From assembly GCA_017795105.1 (NCBI GenBank), contig CP051247.1, forward strand, positions 2,914,001-2,978,000: a stretch of DNA of 64,000 nucleotides, in the 5' to 3' direction. Within the stretch, counting starts at the first letter, position 1. The number at the start of each line of letters is the position of its first letter. The position numbers and the translations under genes were made by a program. Positions 22,969 through 32,796 of the stretch are shown in pieces. The notes under the pieces were generated by a model. The model did not search any database and was not told the origin of the DNA. It worked only from the letters and a program-made list of their open reading frames with translations. The DNA comes from Planctomycetaceae bacterium (GTDB lineage: Bacteria > Planctomycetota > Planctomycetia > Planctomycetales > Planctomycetaceae).

Positions 22969-24036
22969 CTACTTCTCGCGGTTTAACAACTCGGCTTTTC
23001 GTTCCAGTCCCCAGCGGTATCCGGCCAGGCTGCCGTCCCGGCGAATGACGCGATGACAGGGGATCGCGACGGCAAGGTTGTTCCTGCCGACCGCACTGGC
23101 AACCGCCCGAGCCGAGTCGGGGCAGCCGAGGCGTTCCGCCAGTTCGGTGTAACTGACGGTCGTGCCCGGCGGAATCGCTGAGACCGCCTGCCAGACGCGC
23201 AGCTGAAACGCCGTGCCGCGAATGTCGAGCGGAAGATCCAGACCGGCCGCCGGCGTCCTGATGAAGCGGATCACGGCGGCAACCGTCTGCTCGAACTCGG
23301 GATCGTCACCGATCAACTCCGCGGCAGCGAACTCCTGTTGAAACTCCTTGAGCAGCGGCTCGGGCTCATTGCCGAGCGTGATCCGGCAGACGCCGCGTGA
23401 CGTCGCCGCGACGAGAATCGATCCAAGCCAGCATTCGCCGACCGCGAATCGAATCGTCTCCCCTGCTCCGCCCGATCGAAACCGGGACGGCTGCATGCCG
23501 AGTGCGTTGGCAGTCGCCGCGTAAAGACGACTGCTCGCGGTGAATCCCGCCGTTTCCATGGCTTCCTGCACAGTTTCTTTTCGAGAAAGCTCATCGCGAA
23601 GTCGTTCGTCCCGCAGTCCAGCCGCGTACTGTCGCGGCGTCAACCCTGTCTGTTCGCGGAAGAGCCGATGGAAGTGCGAATTGCTGAGACCGACCGCTGA
23701 CGCGAGCTCCGCCTGAGAGGGAATCCGGTCGGAATTCTCGATGAGCCGACAGGCCCGTTCAATCGCGACGGCCGCAGCGTTCCCGTCATCCTGATTCGGA
23801 CGGCAGCGTTTACAGGCCCGAAACCCGGCGGCTTCCGCAGCCTGAGAGCTCGCGAAGAATCGCACGTTCTTGCGGGCAGGCTGTCTCGAGGGACAGACAT
23901 TCCGGCAATAGACGCCCGTGGTGCGGACGCCGTAGTAGAACTGCCGATCCGCGGCCGGATCGCGCGAGACGATCGCCTGCCAGCGGGCGTCGTCGTAGGT
24001 GTAGGTGTTCGACTTCTGGACTGCGTCGACGGACAT
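22969..24036 (-). CDS. ada: Bifunctional Ada: methyl phosphotriester sensor / AraC regulator / O6-methylguanine methyltransferase
   Basis: A three-domain Ada protein (355 aa). Residues 10-85 form the zinc domain with FYYGVRTTGVYCRNVCPSR and ACKRCRP, where Cys both binds Zn and accepts methyl from phosphotriesters. Residues 90-185 are an AraC-type helix-turn-helix (LSNSHFHRLFREQTGLTP). Residues 195-355 are the O6-alkylguanine transferase with acceptor Cys in AIPCHRVIRRDG. Methylated Ada activates its own and other repair promoters in E. coli; the same is expected here. It is convergent with the sulfatase gene (3 bp between stops). The next gene on its strand, an EEP protein, is separated from it by repeats. 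Confidence 0.95.
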   Translation of the reverse strand: MSVDAVQKSNTYTYDDARWQAIVSRDPAADRQFYYGVRTTGVYCRNVCPSRQPARKNVRFFASSQAAEAAGFRACKRCRPNQDDGNAAAVAIERACRLIENSDRIPSQAELASAVGLSNSHFHRLFREQTGLTPRQYAAGLRDERLRDELSRKETVQEAMETAGFTASSRLYAATANALGMQPSRFRSGGAGETIRFAVGECWLGSILVAATSRGVCRITLGNEPEPLLKEFQQEFAAAELIGDDPEFEQTVAAVIRFIRTPAAGLDLPLDIRGTAFQLRVWQAVSAIPPGTTVSYTELAERLGCPDSARAVASAVGRNNLAVAIPCHRVIRRDGSLAGYRWGLERKAELLNREK

Positions 24037-24153
24037 CGTTTCGACTTCTGAAAGGTCAGTGCTTTGATGAGTTCATCTTACGGAAACCACCGGACGCGAC
24101 CACTCCGTTTTCTGCTCTGCAATTCAGATTGGATAAAGGGCTCACGTATCAAA

Positions 24154-24323
24154 GGATGGCTCAGACGCGTGCGTCTGAGTGGAGGAGCCACAAGAGGTTG
24201 GTGAACGACGAATTCTGCCTCAGCGCATTGGATCTTTTTCTGGGGAATCCCATATGCAACTTCGACGCTGAAGACCTTCTTCCTGTGACTTCGTCACCCA
24301 GACGTGCACGTCTGGGCCATCCC
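24154..24323. repeat. Inverted doublet of two-hairpin modules (CAGACG type)
   Basis: A plus-oriented module at 24154-24197 (CTCAGACG/CGTCTGAG stem) and a minus-oriented one at 24277-24323 (CCCAGACG/CGTCTGGG stem, second hairpin GTGAC-GAA-GTCAC) about 80 bp apart. The minus copy starts 11 nt past the stop of the gene ending at 24335. The C:G to T:A change in hairpin 1 keeps pairing. Confidence 0.8.
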
Positions 24324-24334
24324 TTCGAAGCCGA

Positions 24335-25360
24335 TCAGGGCACCAACTCATAGTCCACAATCACGGCTCGGTGATCACTCCCCTTGCTGTCCACGGCCAT
24401 ACTGCGAATGGGCCTGACCACCGGAGTGGACCAGAGTTGGTCAATGCGGATTACGGGCAGTTCGTTGGCATAGGTTCGCCCCCAGCCGACGCCGACTTCG
24501 TGAAAGGCATCCTGCATGAACGGCGGCAGCAGTTCGAAGATGGCATCTCCCGGCGGGGCGTTGAAGTCGCCCCCCATGACGATCGCATCCTCAGGCGTGA
24601 ATTCCGGCAGGGAATCGAAGATCAACTGGAGTTGTTCCCGCTGCTTGTTCCGGTTCGCCGTATAGCTCCGCCAGCACTCGGCCTTCCAGAGGTCGATCCG
24701 CGGCGGAGGCGATTGCAGATGAAGAGGCACGAGCAGCAGCGAGATTTCGCCGATCTCGGCCCGACCTGCCATACACGTTCGATACAGATCTCTCGGCATC
24801 GGGTGCTCGGTTAGCGGAAACCGACTGAAGATTGCGACGTCGTGGTTGCGAATCAGAAAGCTCGCCTCGCCGAAGATCTCCCGGCGAACCTGCTCAACGT
24901 CGATCCGCCGGTACTCCTGGACGAAAACGATATCGGGCTCGAACCGCTTCAGGTCGGTCACTGCGTCCTGCTGATGCAGACAGTTCAGCGTGATGATCCG
25001 GACGGTCTGATCAGTTTCCGATCGAACCACCGGCGGAGCAGAATGGTAGAGCCCGCGAATCAACGACAGTGGAGTGTCCGCCAGCAGCAGCGTGACTACC
25101 ACCGGAAGCAGCAGCAGATAGCCGTATCGCCGGCTGGCGAACAGGAACATCAGCAGCACCGGCACGCTGACCGCGGCCGTCCAGATCCACACGGGAAAGA
25201 CGGTGATGGCGGTGAATGTATCGGGCCGGTTCAGGTAGACGAACTGCAACAGCAGCAGCACCCCAGCCGTGAATCCCGCAAGCGGGCGGAACCCGCGTGG
25301 CATCGTCTTCTCGCCATGCTCGGCTGCGACAGATTCCTGGTGGTTCGGAGCGTCTTCCAT
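24335..25360 (-). CDS. Membrane-anchored endonuclease/exonuclease/phosphatase family protein
   Basis: 341 aa. The N-terminal third has three hydrophobic helices (about residues 25-45, 52-72, 78-98); the rest is an EEP domain. EEP motifs seen: IITLNCLHQQDA with the catalytic Asn, FVQEYRR (metal Glu), IFSRFPL, VPLHLQSP, VMGGDFNAPPG and GSDHRAVIVDY (catalytic Asp-His). The layout matches a common bacterial membrane EEP type whose substrates (nucleic acid, phospholipid or inositol phosphate) are not settled. Start 25360 precedes the first helix; MPRGFRPL (residue 20) is an alternative. It ends just before a repeat module and begins 10 bp after mutY ends, so it is probably cotranscribed. Confidence 0.85.
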   Translation of the reverse strand: MEDAPNHQESVAAEHGEKTMPRGFRPLAGFTAGVLLLLQFVYLNRPDTFTAITVFPVWIWTAAVSVPVLLMFLFASRRYGYLLLLPVVVTLLLADTPLSLIRGLYHSAPPVVRSETDQTVRIITLNCLHQQDAVTDLKRFEPDIVFVQEYRRIDVEQVRREIFGEASFLIRNHDVAIFSRFPLTEHPMPRDLYRTCMAGRAEIGEISLLLVPLHLQSPPPRIDLWKAECWRSYTANRNKQREQLQLIFDSLPEFTPEDAIVMGGDFNAPPGDAIFELLPPFMQDAFHEVGVGWGRTYANELPVIRIDQLWSTPVVRPIRSMAVDSKGSDHRAVIVDYELVP

Positions 25361-25370
25361 GACCGGCAGC

Positions 25371-26540
25371 TTACTGATTCAACAGATGGTTGGCGAACTG
25401 ACGTCCCGTCTTCGACAGCGGCAATTCCTTCAACTGCTCCCGCGTGACCCACTGCTGATCGCCCGGCTGATCGTCGTTCAGATTCACGTCAAACTCGGCT
25501 ACAAGACAGAGCAGCGTGATGCGGTAGCGGGTGACGCCGTGCTTGATGGTCAGTGCCAGATCCTGAATCTCGGCCTGCAGCTGATAACGTTCGCGAAGCA
25601 GCTGCTCTGCTCGGGCAAACTCCTGCGGAAACAGATCGTGGTCCGTGAACAGTTCGCCCGACTTCCTGGAACGGGAACGCTTCAGAATCGGAAAGTCGTT
25701 CTGCTCCCAGCGGAGGAAATCCCAGAGTCCGGCCCAGCGTTCTTCCGGCGAATACTGCCGCACCAGAAAACGGTCGTCCTGTTTCACGGCTACGCACAGA
25801 TGGACCACATCCGTCAGTTCGATCTTTTTCTTCGGATGCGGAATCTCCTGTTGCCGCTGCTGCTCGAAGGCTCGGCAATGGCGGGAGACAGGGCAGGCGT
25901 CACAGAGCGGATCGGCCGGTTTGCAGATCTGTCCGCCAAGTTCCATCAGCGCCTGATTGAACAGCCCCGGATCGCGTTTCGGCACCAGCTGCTCGGCGAA
26001 GCCCCAGAGCGTTTTCTGAGCCACGGTCGACTGCAGTGGACGATCGTAGGCGAGCAGTCGGGCGTAGAGACGCTGTGTGTTGGCTTCGAGAATGGGCGCG
26101 GGAAGATCGTAGGCGAACGAGGCGATCGCTCCAGCCGTGTAGCGACCGATGCCCGGGAGTTCGTGCAGTTCGGCAGCCGAACGGGGAAACTCGCCGTTTC
26201 GTTCCTCGGCGACGATTCGAGCCGTCTTGTGAATGTTGCGGGCCCGCGAGTAGTAGCCGAGCCCTTCCCAGAGCCGAAGAACCTCTGCTTCCTCTGCAAC
26301 CGCGAGAGCCATGACATCGGGGAAGCGATCGAGGAACCGTTCGTAATAGGGAATCACAGCCGCCACGGTCGTCTGCTGCAGCATGATTTCGCTGAGCCAG
26401 ATCCGATACGGATCCGCGGTGAGTCGCCACGGCAGTTCGCGGCCCGCTTTACGATACCAGCGTTTCAGATCGGCGCGGAACGACTTCAGCGTCGCCGGCT
26501 CGAACAGCTGCGTCTCCGACTCGGCTGTATTAGATGTCAT
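25371..26540 (-). CDS. mutY: A/G-specific adenine DNA glycosylase
   Basis: MutY removes adenine mispaired with 8-oxoguanine. Seen (389-aa form): LPWRLTADPYRIWLSEIMLQQTTV with the catalytic Glu, the helix-hairpin-helix ELPGIGRYTAGAIASFAY, four Fe-S cysteines in CKPADPLCDACPVSRHC, and a C-terminal NUDIX-like recognition domain (CVAVKQDDRFLVRQ ... WAGLWDFLRWE). The residue equivalent to the E. coli catalytic Asp138 (PILDGNV) is Glu here (PILEANT). ATG at 26540 overlaps the upstream molybdopterin oxidoreductase stop by 11 bp, which suggests translational coupling; more upstream starts would lie deep inside that gene. Confidence 0.93.
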   Translation of the reverse strand: MTSNTAESETQLFEPATLKSFRADLKRWYRKAGRELPWRLTADPYRIWLSEIMLQQTTVAAVIPYYERFLDRFPDVMALAVAEEAEVLRLWEGLGYYSRARNIHKTARIVAEERNGEFPRSAAELHELPGIGRYTAGAIASFAYDLPAPILEANTQRLYARLLAYDRPLQSTVAQKTLWGFAEQLVPKRDPGLFNQALMELGGQICKPADPLCDACPVSRHCRAFEQQRQQEIPHPKKKIELTDVVHLCVAVKQDDRFLVRQYSPEERWAGLWDFLRWEQNDFPILKRSRSRKSGELFTDHDLFPQEFARAEQLLRERYQLQAEIQDLALTIKHGVTRYRITLLCLVAEFDVNLNDDQPGDQQWVTREQLKELPLSKTGRQFANHLLNQ

Positions 26541-27210
26541 AGCCGGGCGGGATCGAATCAGAACCAAAACGTTGTTCGAGCCAGGGATCACCGATGTTGT
26601 GATAGCCTCCCTGCTCCCAGTAGCCGGGCTGGTCCTCAGCGACAAACGTCAGCGACTTCAGCCATTTGGCACTCTTCCACGCATAGAGCAGCGGCACGAT
26701 GAGCCGCACGGGTGCCCCGTGGTCGGCAGAGAGCGGTTCGCCATCGTGCAGATCACACAGCAGTGCATCGGGCGAAAGGAAATGTTCGAGCGGCAGATTC
26801 GTCGTCCAGCCACGGTCGTAACCGCCGGCGATCACGAACTTCGCCTCGGCCTGAACGCCCACCATCTCGAAGATGGTCTTCGCGGAGACCCCTTCCCAGA
26901 GATTCCCGAGCCGCGACCATTTCGTGACACAGTGAAAGTCGGAGAAGACCTTCACCCGGGGCAGTTGCTGAAATTCTTCCCAGCTGAACGAGAGCGGGCG
27001 ATCGACCAGGCCATCGACCGTCAACGTCCACTGGTCTGTCGAGATGTTGGGAACGGAACCAGCCTGCAGCACCGGCCATTTCTTCGTGCGGGACTGCCCG
27101 GGTGGAATGCGTTCGTCGCGCCGCGTGTCGCTGCTGATGACGACATCCTCCGGCAGATCGACCGGCTCGGGAGCGGCTCCGTCCTGATACTTGGGATCCG
27201 AGATGGTCAT
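26530..27210 (-). CDS. Molybdopterin-dependent oxidoreductase (sulfite oxidase/MsrP fold)
   Basis: A 226-aa single-domain molybdopterin-binding protein of the sulfite oxidase superfamily. Seen: WTLTVDGLVDRPLSFSWEEF, the Mo-ligand Cys in FSDFHCVTKWSRLGN, GGYDRGWTTNLPLE, DHGAPVRLIVPLLYAWKSAKW and a C-terminal YWEQGGYHNIGDPW. No Tat signal or haem domain is evident, unlike MsrP (YedY), so it is probably cytoplasmic or a partner is missing. ATG at 27210 (MTISDPKYQ) is chosen; upstream codons run into a dispersed repeat. Cofactor would come from MoeA (12.2 kb). Reaction unknown. Confidence 0.88.
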   Translation of the reverse strand: MTISDPKYQDGAAPEPVDLPEDVVISSDTRRDERIPPGQSRTKKWPVLQAGSVPNISTDQWTLTVDGLVDRPLSFSWEEFQQLPRVKVFSDFHCVTKWSRLGNLWEGVSAKTIFEMVGVQAEAKFVIAGGYDRGWTTNLPLEHFLSPDALLCDLHDGEPLSADHGAPVRLIVPLLYAWKSAKWLKSLTFVAEDQPGYWEQGGYHNIGDPWLEQRFGSDSIPPGYDI

Positions 27211-27228
27211 CGTTTTCTCCCACACGAC

Positions 27229-27470
27229 GGGTGCCCTGCCCACGCTCGCGTGGGCATGCTTGTCCTGATTCGCAACTTCCGTAGCGGCGGCATCTTGCCG
27301 CCGAATCCGCACGGCACCCTCACCGCCGCTTCACATTTCGTTTGACGAGATCGTCCAATCGGCGGCTGGAAGCCGCTGCTACGAATTCGCTAAGGGAAGT
27401 AGTGCCAATACAACGCCGGCCAGCGACTTCCTGTGACTTCGTCACCCAGACGCACGCGTCCGGGCCATCC
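27229..27470. repeat. Mixed repeat cluster between the oxidoreductase and mqnC
   Basis: 27229-27259: GGGTGCC head with TGCCCACGC-TC-GCGTGGGCA hairpin. 27286-27302: GGCGGCATCTTGCCGCC, with a degenerate inverse partner at 27361-27377 (75 bp). 27426-27470: minus-oriented two-hairpin module (CCCGGACG/CGTCTGGG, then GTGAC-GAA-GTCAC) that begins three nt past the mqnC stop at 27474. Confidence 0.78.
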
Positions 27471-27473
27471 TTG

Positions 27474-28622
<1,149 letters not shown>

Positions 28623-28638
28623 AAAAGTCCACCGGAGT

Positions 28639-29487
28639 TCAGTTAAAGGTGTTCGGATTCAGCGGGGCTCCTTCGAGCCCGTCGACCAGTTCGCGAAACA
28701 GACGCAGTCCCTGCCATTCTGCCGAACCGAACTGGAAGTGAAGATTGTCACGCAGATAGTCATGGGCCGTCTCGACGCTGATGCCCAGCGGGCCGGCCTC
28801 GCGGGCAGCGATCTCCGGCAATCGGGCCAGCCCTCGATCACGGGCCTCTTCGAGCAGGTCGGCCAGCTGCGGATTCACGGCTGATTTCCGAGTCACCCAC
28901 ATGGCGAACACAAACGGCAAGCCGGTCCAGGTGACCCATTCTTCGCCCAGATCCCACGTGGCGACGAACTCTTCCTGGGGCGGATGAATCGCCCGATCGC
29001 CAATCAACAGGATCGCATCGGCATCGGTATCAGCCGGGGACGACTTCAGCGGCAGCGGTCGCAGTTCCGGAATGACGCCATAGCGTTCCTGCAGCATCAC
29101 GCGTGTCAGAGCCGCGCTGGTGCGGGATCCTTCATCGAGCGCCAGTGAACGAATATCTCCGAGCGGGACCCGGGAATACAGTTTCACACTGAGCACCGGG
29201 CCACGGGTCGCGATGCAGGCATCGGAGATGATCTCGTAATCGGGATCGCCGAAGAACTCGACCGAGGGGATCAATGCGACATCGAGCAGGCCCTGGGAAA
29301 GTTCATCCGCAAGACGGCTGGGCACCTTGAGCACCAGGTTGTCCGGGGCCAGATTCCTGTCCAGACCTTCAATCAATGGCTTTGTATTCAGGTAGGAAAC
29401 CGCTCCGACCCGCGCACCAGAGACAGGAGGCAAGGTCTCCCCAGCCTCTCCTGTCGTTACATCCCAATCCAACGTCGAACCGCTCAT
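28639..29487 (-). CDS. mqnA: Chorismate dehydratase
   Basis: MqnA dehydrates chorismate to 3-enolpyruvylbenzoate, the entry to the futalosine menaquinone pathway. Seen: RVGAVSYLNTKPLIEGL (about residues 26-42), the family signature, then LSQGLLDVALIPSVEFF, ALDEGSRTSAALTRV, LLIGDRAI, TWDLGEEWVTWTGLPFVFAMW and a C-terminal helical region. Periplasmic-binding-protein fold without a signal peptide; 282 aa. The start at 29487 leaves about 25 unconserved N-terminal residues, so a later start is possible. Operon with mqnC (16-bp gap). Confidence 0.94.
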   Translation of the reverse strand: MSGSTLDWDVTTGEAGETLPPVSGARVGAVSYLNTKPLIEGLDRNLAPDNLVLKVPSRLADELSQGLLDVALIPSVEFFGDPDYEIISDACIATRGPVLSVKLYSRVPLGDIRSLALDEGSRTSAALTRVMLQERYGVIPELRPLPLKSSPADTDADAILLIGDRAIHPPQEEFVATWDLGEEWVTWTGLPFVFAMWVTRKSAVNPQLADLLEEARDRGLARLPEIAAREAGPLGISVETAHDYLRDNLHFQFGSAEWQGLRLFRELVDGLEGAPLNPNTFN

Positions 29488-29805
29488 GTCTTCGAAATAT
29501 CTTGCTGTAGAGAGTCGCTCTGCATTTGCAACGCGGCTATTCCACGAGTATTGAACATGAAATCCGTGACATCATATCGGGTCACCGAGTGTCGTACCAG
29601 ATCCGGGAACTGTGTAATGTTGTCGCATCAATCGATCGCGATGCACCAGTTCCGATCTGTATCGAAAGACAGGGAACGCTGGGACCGGACCGCGCGTTTC
29701 GCTAGGATGGGGGGCTTGACAACGCGTCGCCTCAACCCGGAGCCGGGATGCAGTCGCCGTTGCGACACGATGTACGAACGCATTTGAAGAAACAGGCAAC
29801 AACTG
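29488..29805. other. Intergenic region between divergent mqnA and hom
   Basis: About 318 bp. I see no palindromic repeat, RNA gene or credible ORF; promoters for both genes are expected but none is convincing by eye. Confidence 0.4.
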
Positions 29806-31110
29806 ATGGCAGAGCAGCAACCGATGCGGGTCGCGATTGTCGGACTGGGCACGGTCGGATCGGGCGTGGTCAAAATCCTCCTCGAACAGGCCGAACGCAT
29901 CCAGCGGCGGACCAATCGCAAGATCGAAGTTGTTTCGGTCATCGTCCGCAATCCGACCAAGACACGCTCCATCTCGATCGCCGATGACCTCATCGACACC
30001 TCACTCGACGTGATCGAGGATCCCGAGATCGATGTTGTCTGCGAACTCATCGGGGGCACGACCACCGCTGGTGATGTCGTCCGTCAGGCGCTCCAGGCGG
30101 GCAAGCATGTCGTGACCGCCAACAAAGCGCTTCTCTGCGAACAGGGCGACGAACTGTTCAAAATCGCCCGCGAGCAGAAACGGGCCATCTGCTTTGAAGC
30201 CGCGGTCGCTGGTGGCGTGCCGATTATCGAAGCCGTCTCCGAATCCCTTTCCGGGAACCAGATCACTTCGATCGAAGCGATCCTGAACGGCACCAGCAAC
30301 TACATCCTGACCGAAATGCTGGAGCGAAACGCGTCCTATGAAGACGCCGTCGCGATGGCGCAGAAGAAAGGCTACGCCGAAGCCGATCCTTCGATGGATG
30401 TCGACGGCACCGACGCCGCCCAGAAGCTGACGATTCTGACCCAACTGGCGTTCGGCACCAAGGTCGATCCCAAGCAGTTCCTGCGCCAGGGCATCGACAA
30501 GCTCGAACTGACCGACCTGCAGTATGCCGACGAACTTGGCTATCGCGTGAAGCTGCTGGCCGTGGCTCGGCTCGATTCCGGCGCGCTCGAGATGCATACG
30601 CAGCCCACGCTGATCCACAAACATCAGCCAATGGCCGAAGTCTACGACGCCTACAATATGATCGAACTCGAAGGGGACGCCGTCGGCCGCACCTGGTTCG
30701 CCGGAATGGGTGCCGGCCAGATGCCGACCGCCTCGGCTGTGGTCTCCGATCTGATTGATCTGGCCGTGGGGCGGGCTCAGCTTTCCTTCCCGCTGCTCGA
30801 CCTGTGGCAGAAACAGAAACCTCTGCCGGTTCTGCCGGCCGAAGACATTCAACGTCGCTACTATCTGCGGTTCCGCGTGAAAGACGAGCCGGGCGTGATG
30901 GCCGCTCTCACTACGATCCTGGGAGAGAACGGGATCAGCATCAACTCCTGCATTCAGCACGAAACCGATCCCGTGTCACCCCCGAGCACCGTGCCGCTGG
31001 TCATCATGACCCACGAATGCACCGAAGGACAGATGCGAGCCGCCGATGCGGCTCTCTCGGAATGTCCCAAGATCCTGAATCCGTTTTTACGCCTGCCGAT
31101 CCGAGACTGA
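29806..31110 (+). CDS. hom: Homoserine dehydrogenase with ACT domain
   Basis: Reduces aspartate semialdehyde to homoserine for threonine and methionine synthesis. Seen: NAD(P)-binding VGLGTVGSGVVKIL (about residues 11-24), GGTTTAGDVV, VVTANKALL, FEAAVAGGVPIIE, ILNGTSNYILTEM, KKGYAEADPSMDVDGTDAAQKL and a C-terminal ACT domain (about 345-434, YYLRFRVKDEPGVMAALT) for allosteric control, probably by threonine. Length 434 aa is typical; no aspartokinase is fused. Repeat remnants follow within 30 nt of the stop. Confidence 0.96.
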   Translation: MAEQQPMRVAIVGLGTVGSGVVKILLEQAERIQRRTNRKIEVVSVIVRNPTKTRSISIADDLIDTSLDVIEDPEIDVVCELIGGTTTAGDVVRQALQAGKHVVTANKALLCEQGDELFKIAREQKRAICFEAAVAGGVPIIEAVSESLSGNQITSIEAILNGTSNYILTEMLERNASYEDAVAMAQKKGYAEADPSMDVDGTDAAQKLTILTQLAFGTKVDPKQFLRQGIDKLELTDLQYADELGYRVKLLAVARLDSGALEMHTQPTLIHKHQPMAEVYDAYNMIELEGDAVGRTWFAGMGAGQMPTASAVVSDLIDLAVGRAQLSFPLLDLWQKQKPLPVLPAEDIQRRYYLRFRVKDEPGVMAALTTILGENGISINSCIQHETDPVSPPSTVPLVIMTHECTEGQMRAADAALSECPKILNPFLRLPIRD

Positions 31111-31137
31111 CGACGACTTAACAGCTGCCCCGTCACC

Positions 31138-31242
31138 CCTGGCAGTGGTACAGACATTCTCAGTAGATGCCAACTTTGTCGGAATACTCCTGAGTTACCG
31201 AAAGGGATGGCTCCGAAAGATTCTTTCGGGGCGGCGCAGCCT
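31138..31242 (+). repeat. Degenerate ACAGACA element and GAAAG-type two-hairpin module
   Basis: 31138-31170 has GGCAGTGGTACAGACATTC and 'AGTAGATGCC', also seen at about 56935 and 57210. 31205-31242 is a GGATGGC module with CTCCGAAAG-ATT-CTTTCGGGG (one T-G pair) and GGC-GCA-GCC as second hairpin. Both are plus-oriented, downstream of hom. Confidence 0.7.
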
Positions 31243-31348
31243 GAGGAGTGGAATTCAATCACGTTCCCCTTTGGGGACAATGTGCTGAAACTGCGACGGA
31301 GACCATGACGACAATTTGACCCCTCAGCGACTCGAGGAGACTGACGAG

Positions 31349-32734
31349 ATGCGACAGCTGATCGGACGCGTGCTGGTTCTGAGCGGATTGGCTCTTCTGG
31401 CGTTGACCTCTTCGCTTACCGCGGCTGAGCAGCCGCATATTGTCCTGATGCTTGCCGACGATCTCGGCTGGGGAGATGTCGGCTATCACGGCAGCCGAAT
31501 CTCGACGCCGAACATCGACAGGCTCGCCGCCCGGGGCGTGCAGTTCAATCAGTTGTACGTGCAGCCGGTCTGCTCACCGACGCGGGCTTCGCTGATGTCC
31601 GGCCGGTATCCGATGCGATACGGCCTGCAGTGTGGCGTCGTTCGACCCTGGGCCGACTACGGACTTCCGCTCGATGAGCGAACGCTTCCACAGGCATTGA
31701 ACGACGTCGGCTATGAAACCGCGGTCTGCGGCAAGTGGCACCTCGGCCACTCGCGACCCGAGTATCTGCCGACGAGCCGCGGGTTCGATCATCAGTACGG
31801 GCACTACAACGGTGCAATTGACTACTTCAAACTCGAACGGGACGGCGGCCACGACTGGCATCGGGACGACAAGCGTCTTGACGAGGAAGGCTACTCGACA
31901 AACCTCATCGCCGACGAAGCAAGCCGGCTGATCAAAGAACACGACCAGAGCCGCCCGCTGTTTCTTTACGTCCCTTTCAACGCCCCCCATACGCCACTGC
32001 AGGCTCCCCAGAAATACATCGATCAATACAAGCACTACAAGCAGAGGGATCGCCAGGTTTATGCGGCCATGGTCACGTGCATGGACGACGCCGTCGGGCA
32101 GATTGTTGATGCTCTCGAAACGGCGAAGTTCCCCGCCGACAACACCCTGATCTTCTTCTGCTCCGACAACGGCGGGATTCCCAAGCTCGGTTCGAATCGC
32201 GAACTCCGTTCCGGGAAAGGTCGTCTCTACGAGGGTGGAGTCCGTGTACCTGCCGTCATGGTCTGGGAAAACAGGCTGCCGGCGGGCGGCGAAGTCAACG
32301 CGGCTCTACACATTGTCGACCTCTACCCGACCTTCCTGAAACTCGCCGGAGCCTCGCTCGAACAGAAGAAACCCCTCGACGGCCGCGATGCCTGGCCGGC
32401 GATTGCCGAGGGAGCCGAGTCGCCCCACGACTTCATTCTGCACAACTCCACGCCATTCCACGGTGCCCTGCGTTCCGGCCCCTGGAAGATCGTTCACAAC
32501 GGCGATGTCACAGCGAATACCACGAAAGAACCCGACCAGCAGGTCTGGGAACTGTTCAACATCGAACAGGACCCTTCCGAGAAGAAGAATGTCGCCGATA
32601 AGCATCCGCGTGTCTTCGAACGCCTCAAGCAGCAGCTGACGGAACTGGCCGCCAAAGCTCACGAACCCAACATTCCCCCCAACCGAGCCCCCGGCGATTT
32701 CCAGGTTCCGGCTGTCTGGGGAGAGTTCAATTGA
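31349..32734 (+). CDS. Sulfatase, formylglycine (Cys) type, secreted
   Basis: 461-aa sulfatase with signal peptide (MRQLIGRVLVLSGLALLALT). Seen: LMLADDLGWGDVG, VCSPTRASLMSGRYP (Cys75, the formylglycine site), VCGKWHLGH, LFLYVPFNAPHTPLQ, FCSDNGG and a C-terminal LFNIEQDPSEKKN segment. This is arylsulfatase A/B-like architecture. ATG at 31349 is chosen because it directly precedes the signal; a GTG/ATG 33 nt upstream only adds charged residues. It is 62 bp upstream of the carbamoyltransferase on the same strand and may be cotranscribed. Substrate unknown. Confidence 0.93.
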   Translation: MRQLIGRVLVLSGLALLALTSSLTAAEQPHIVLMLADDLGWGDVGYHGSRISTPNIDRLAARGVQFNQLYVQPVCSPTRASLMSGRYPMRYGLQCGVVRPWADYGLPLDERTLPQALNDVGYETAVCGKWHLGHSRPEYLPTSRGFDHQYGHYNGAIDYFKLERDGGHDWHRDDKRLDEEGYSTNLIADEASRLIKEHDQSRPLFLYVPFNAPHTPLQAPQKYIDQYKHYKQRDRQVYAAMVTCMDDAVGQIVDALETAKFPADNTLIFFCSDNGGIPKLGSNRELRSGKGRLYEGGVRVPAVMVWENRLPAGGEVNAALHIVDLYPTFLKLAGASLEQKKPLDGRDAWPAIAEGAESPHDFILHNSTPFHGALRSGPWKIVHNGDVTANTTKEPDQQVWELFNIEQDPSEKKNVADKHPRVFERLKQQLTELAAKAHEPNIPPNRAPGDFQVPAVWGEFN

Positions 32735-32796
32735 TTAATCTCACTTGGGTGAACCGGCCGTTCAATCCGATGGATGCCCAATCGTAGCGATCCTTC

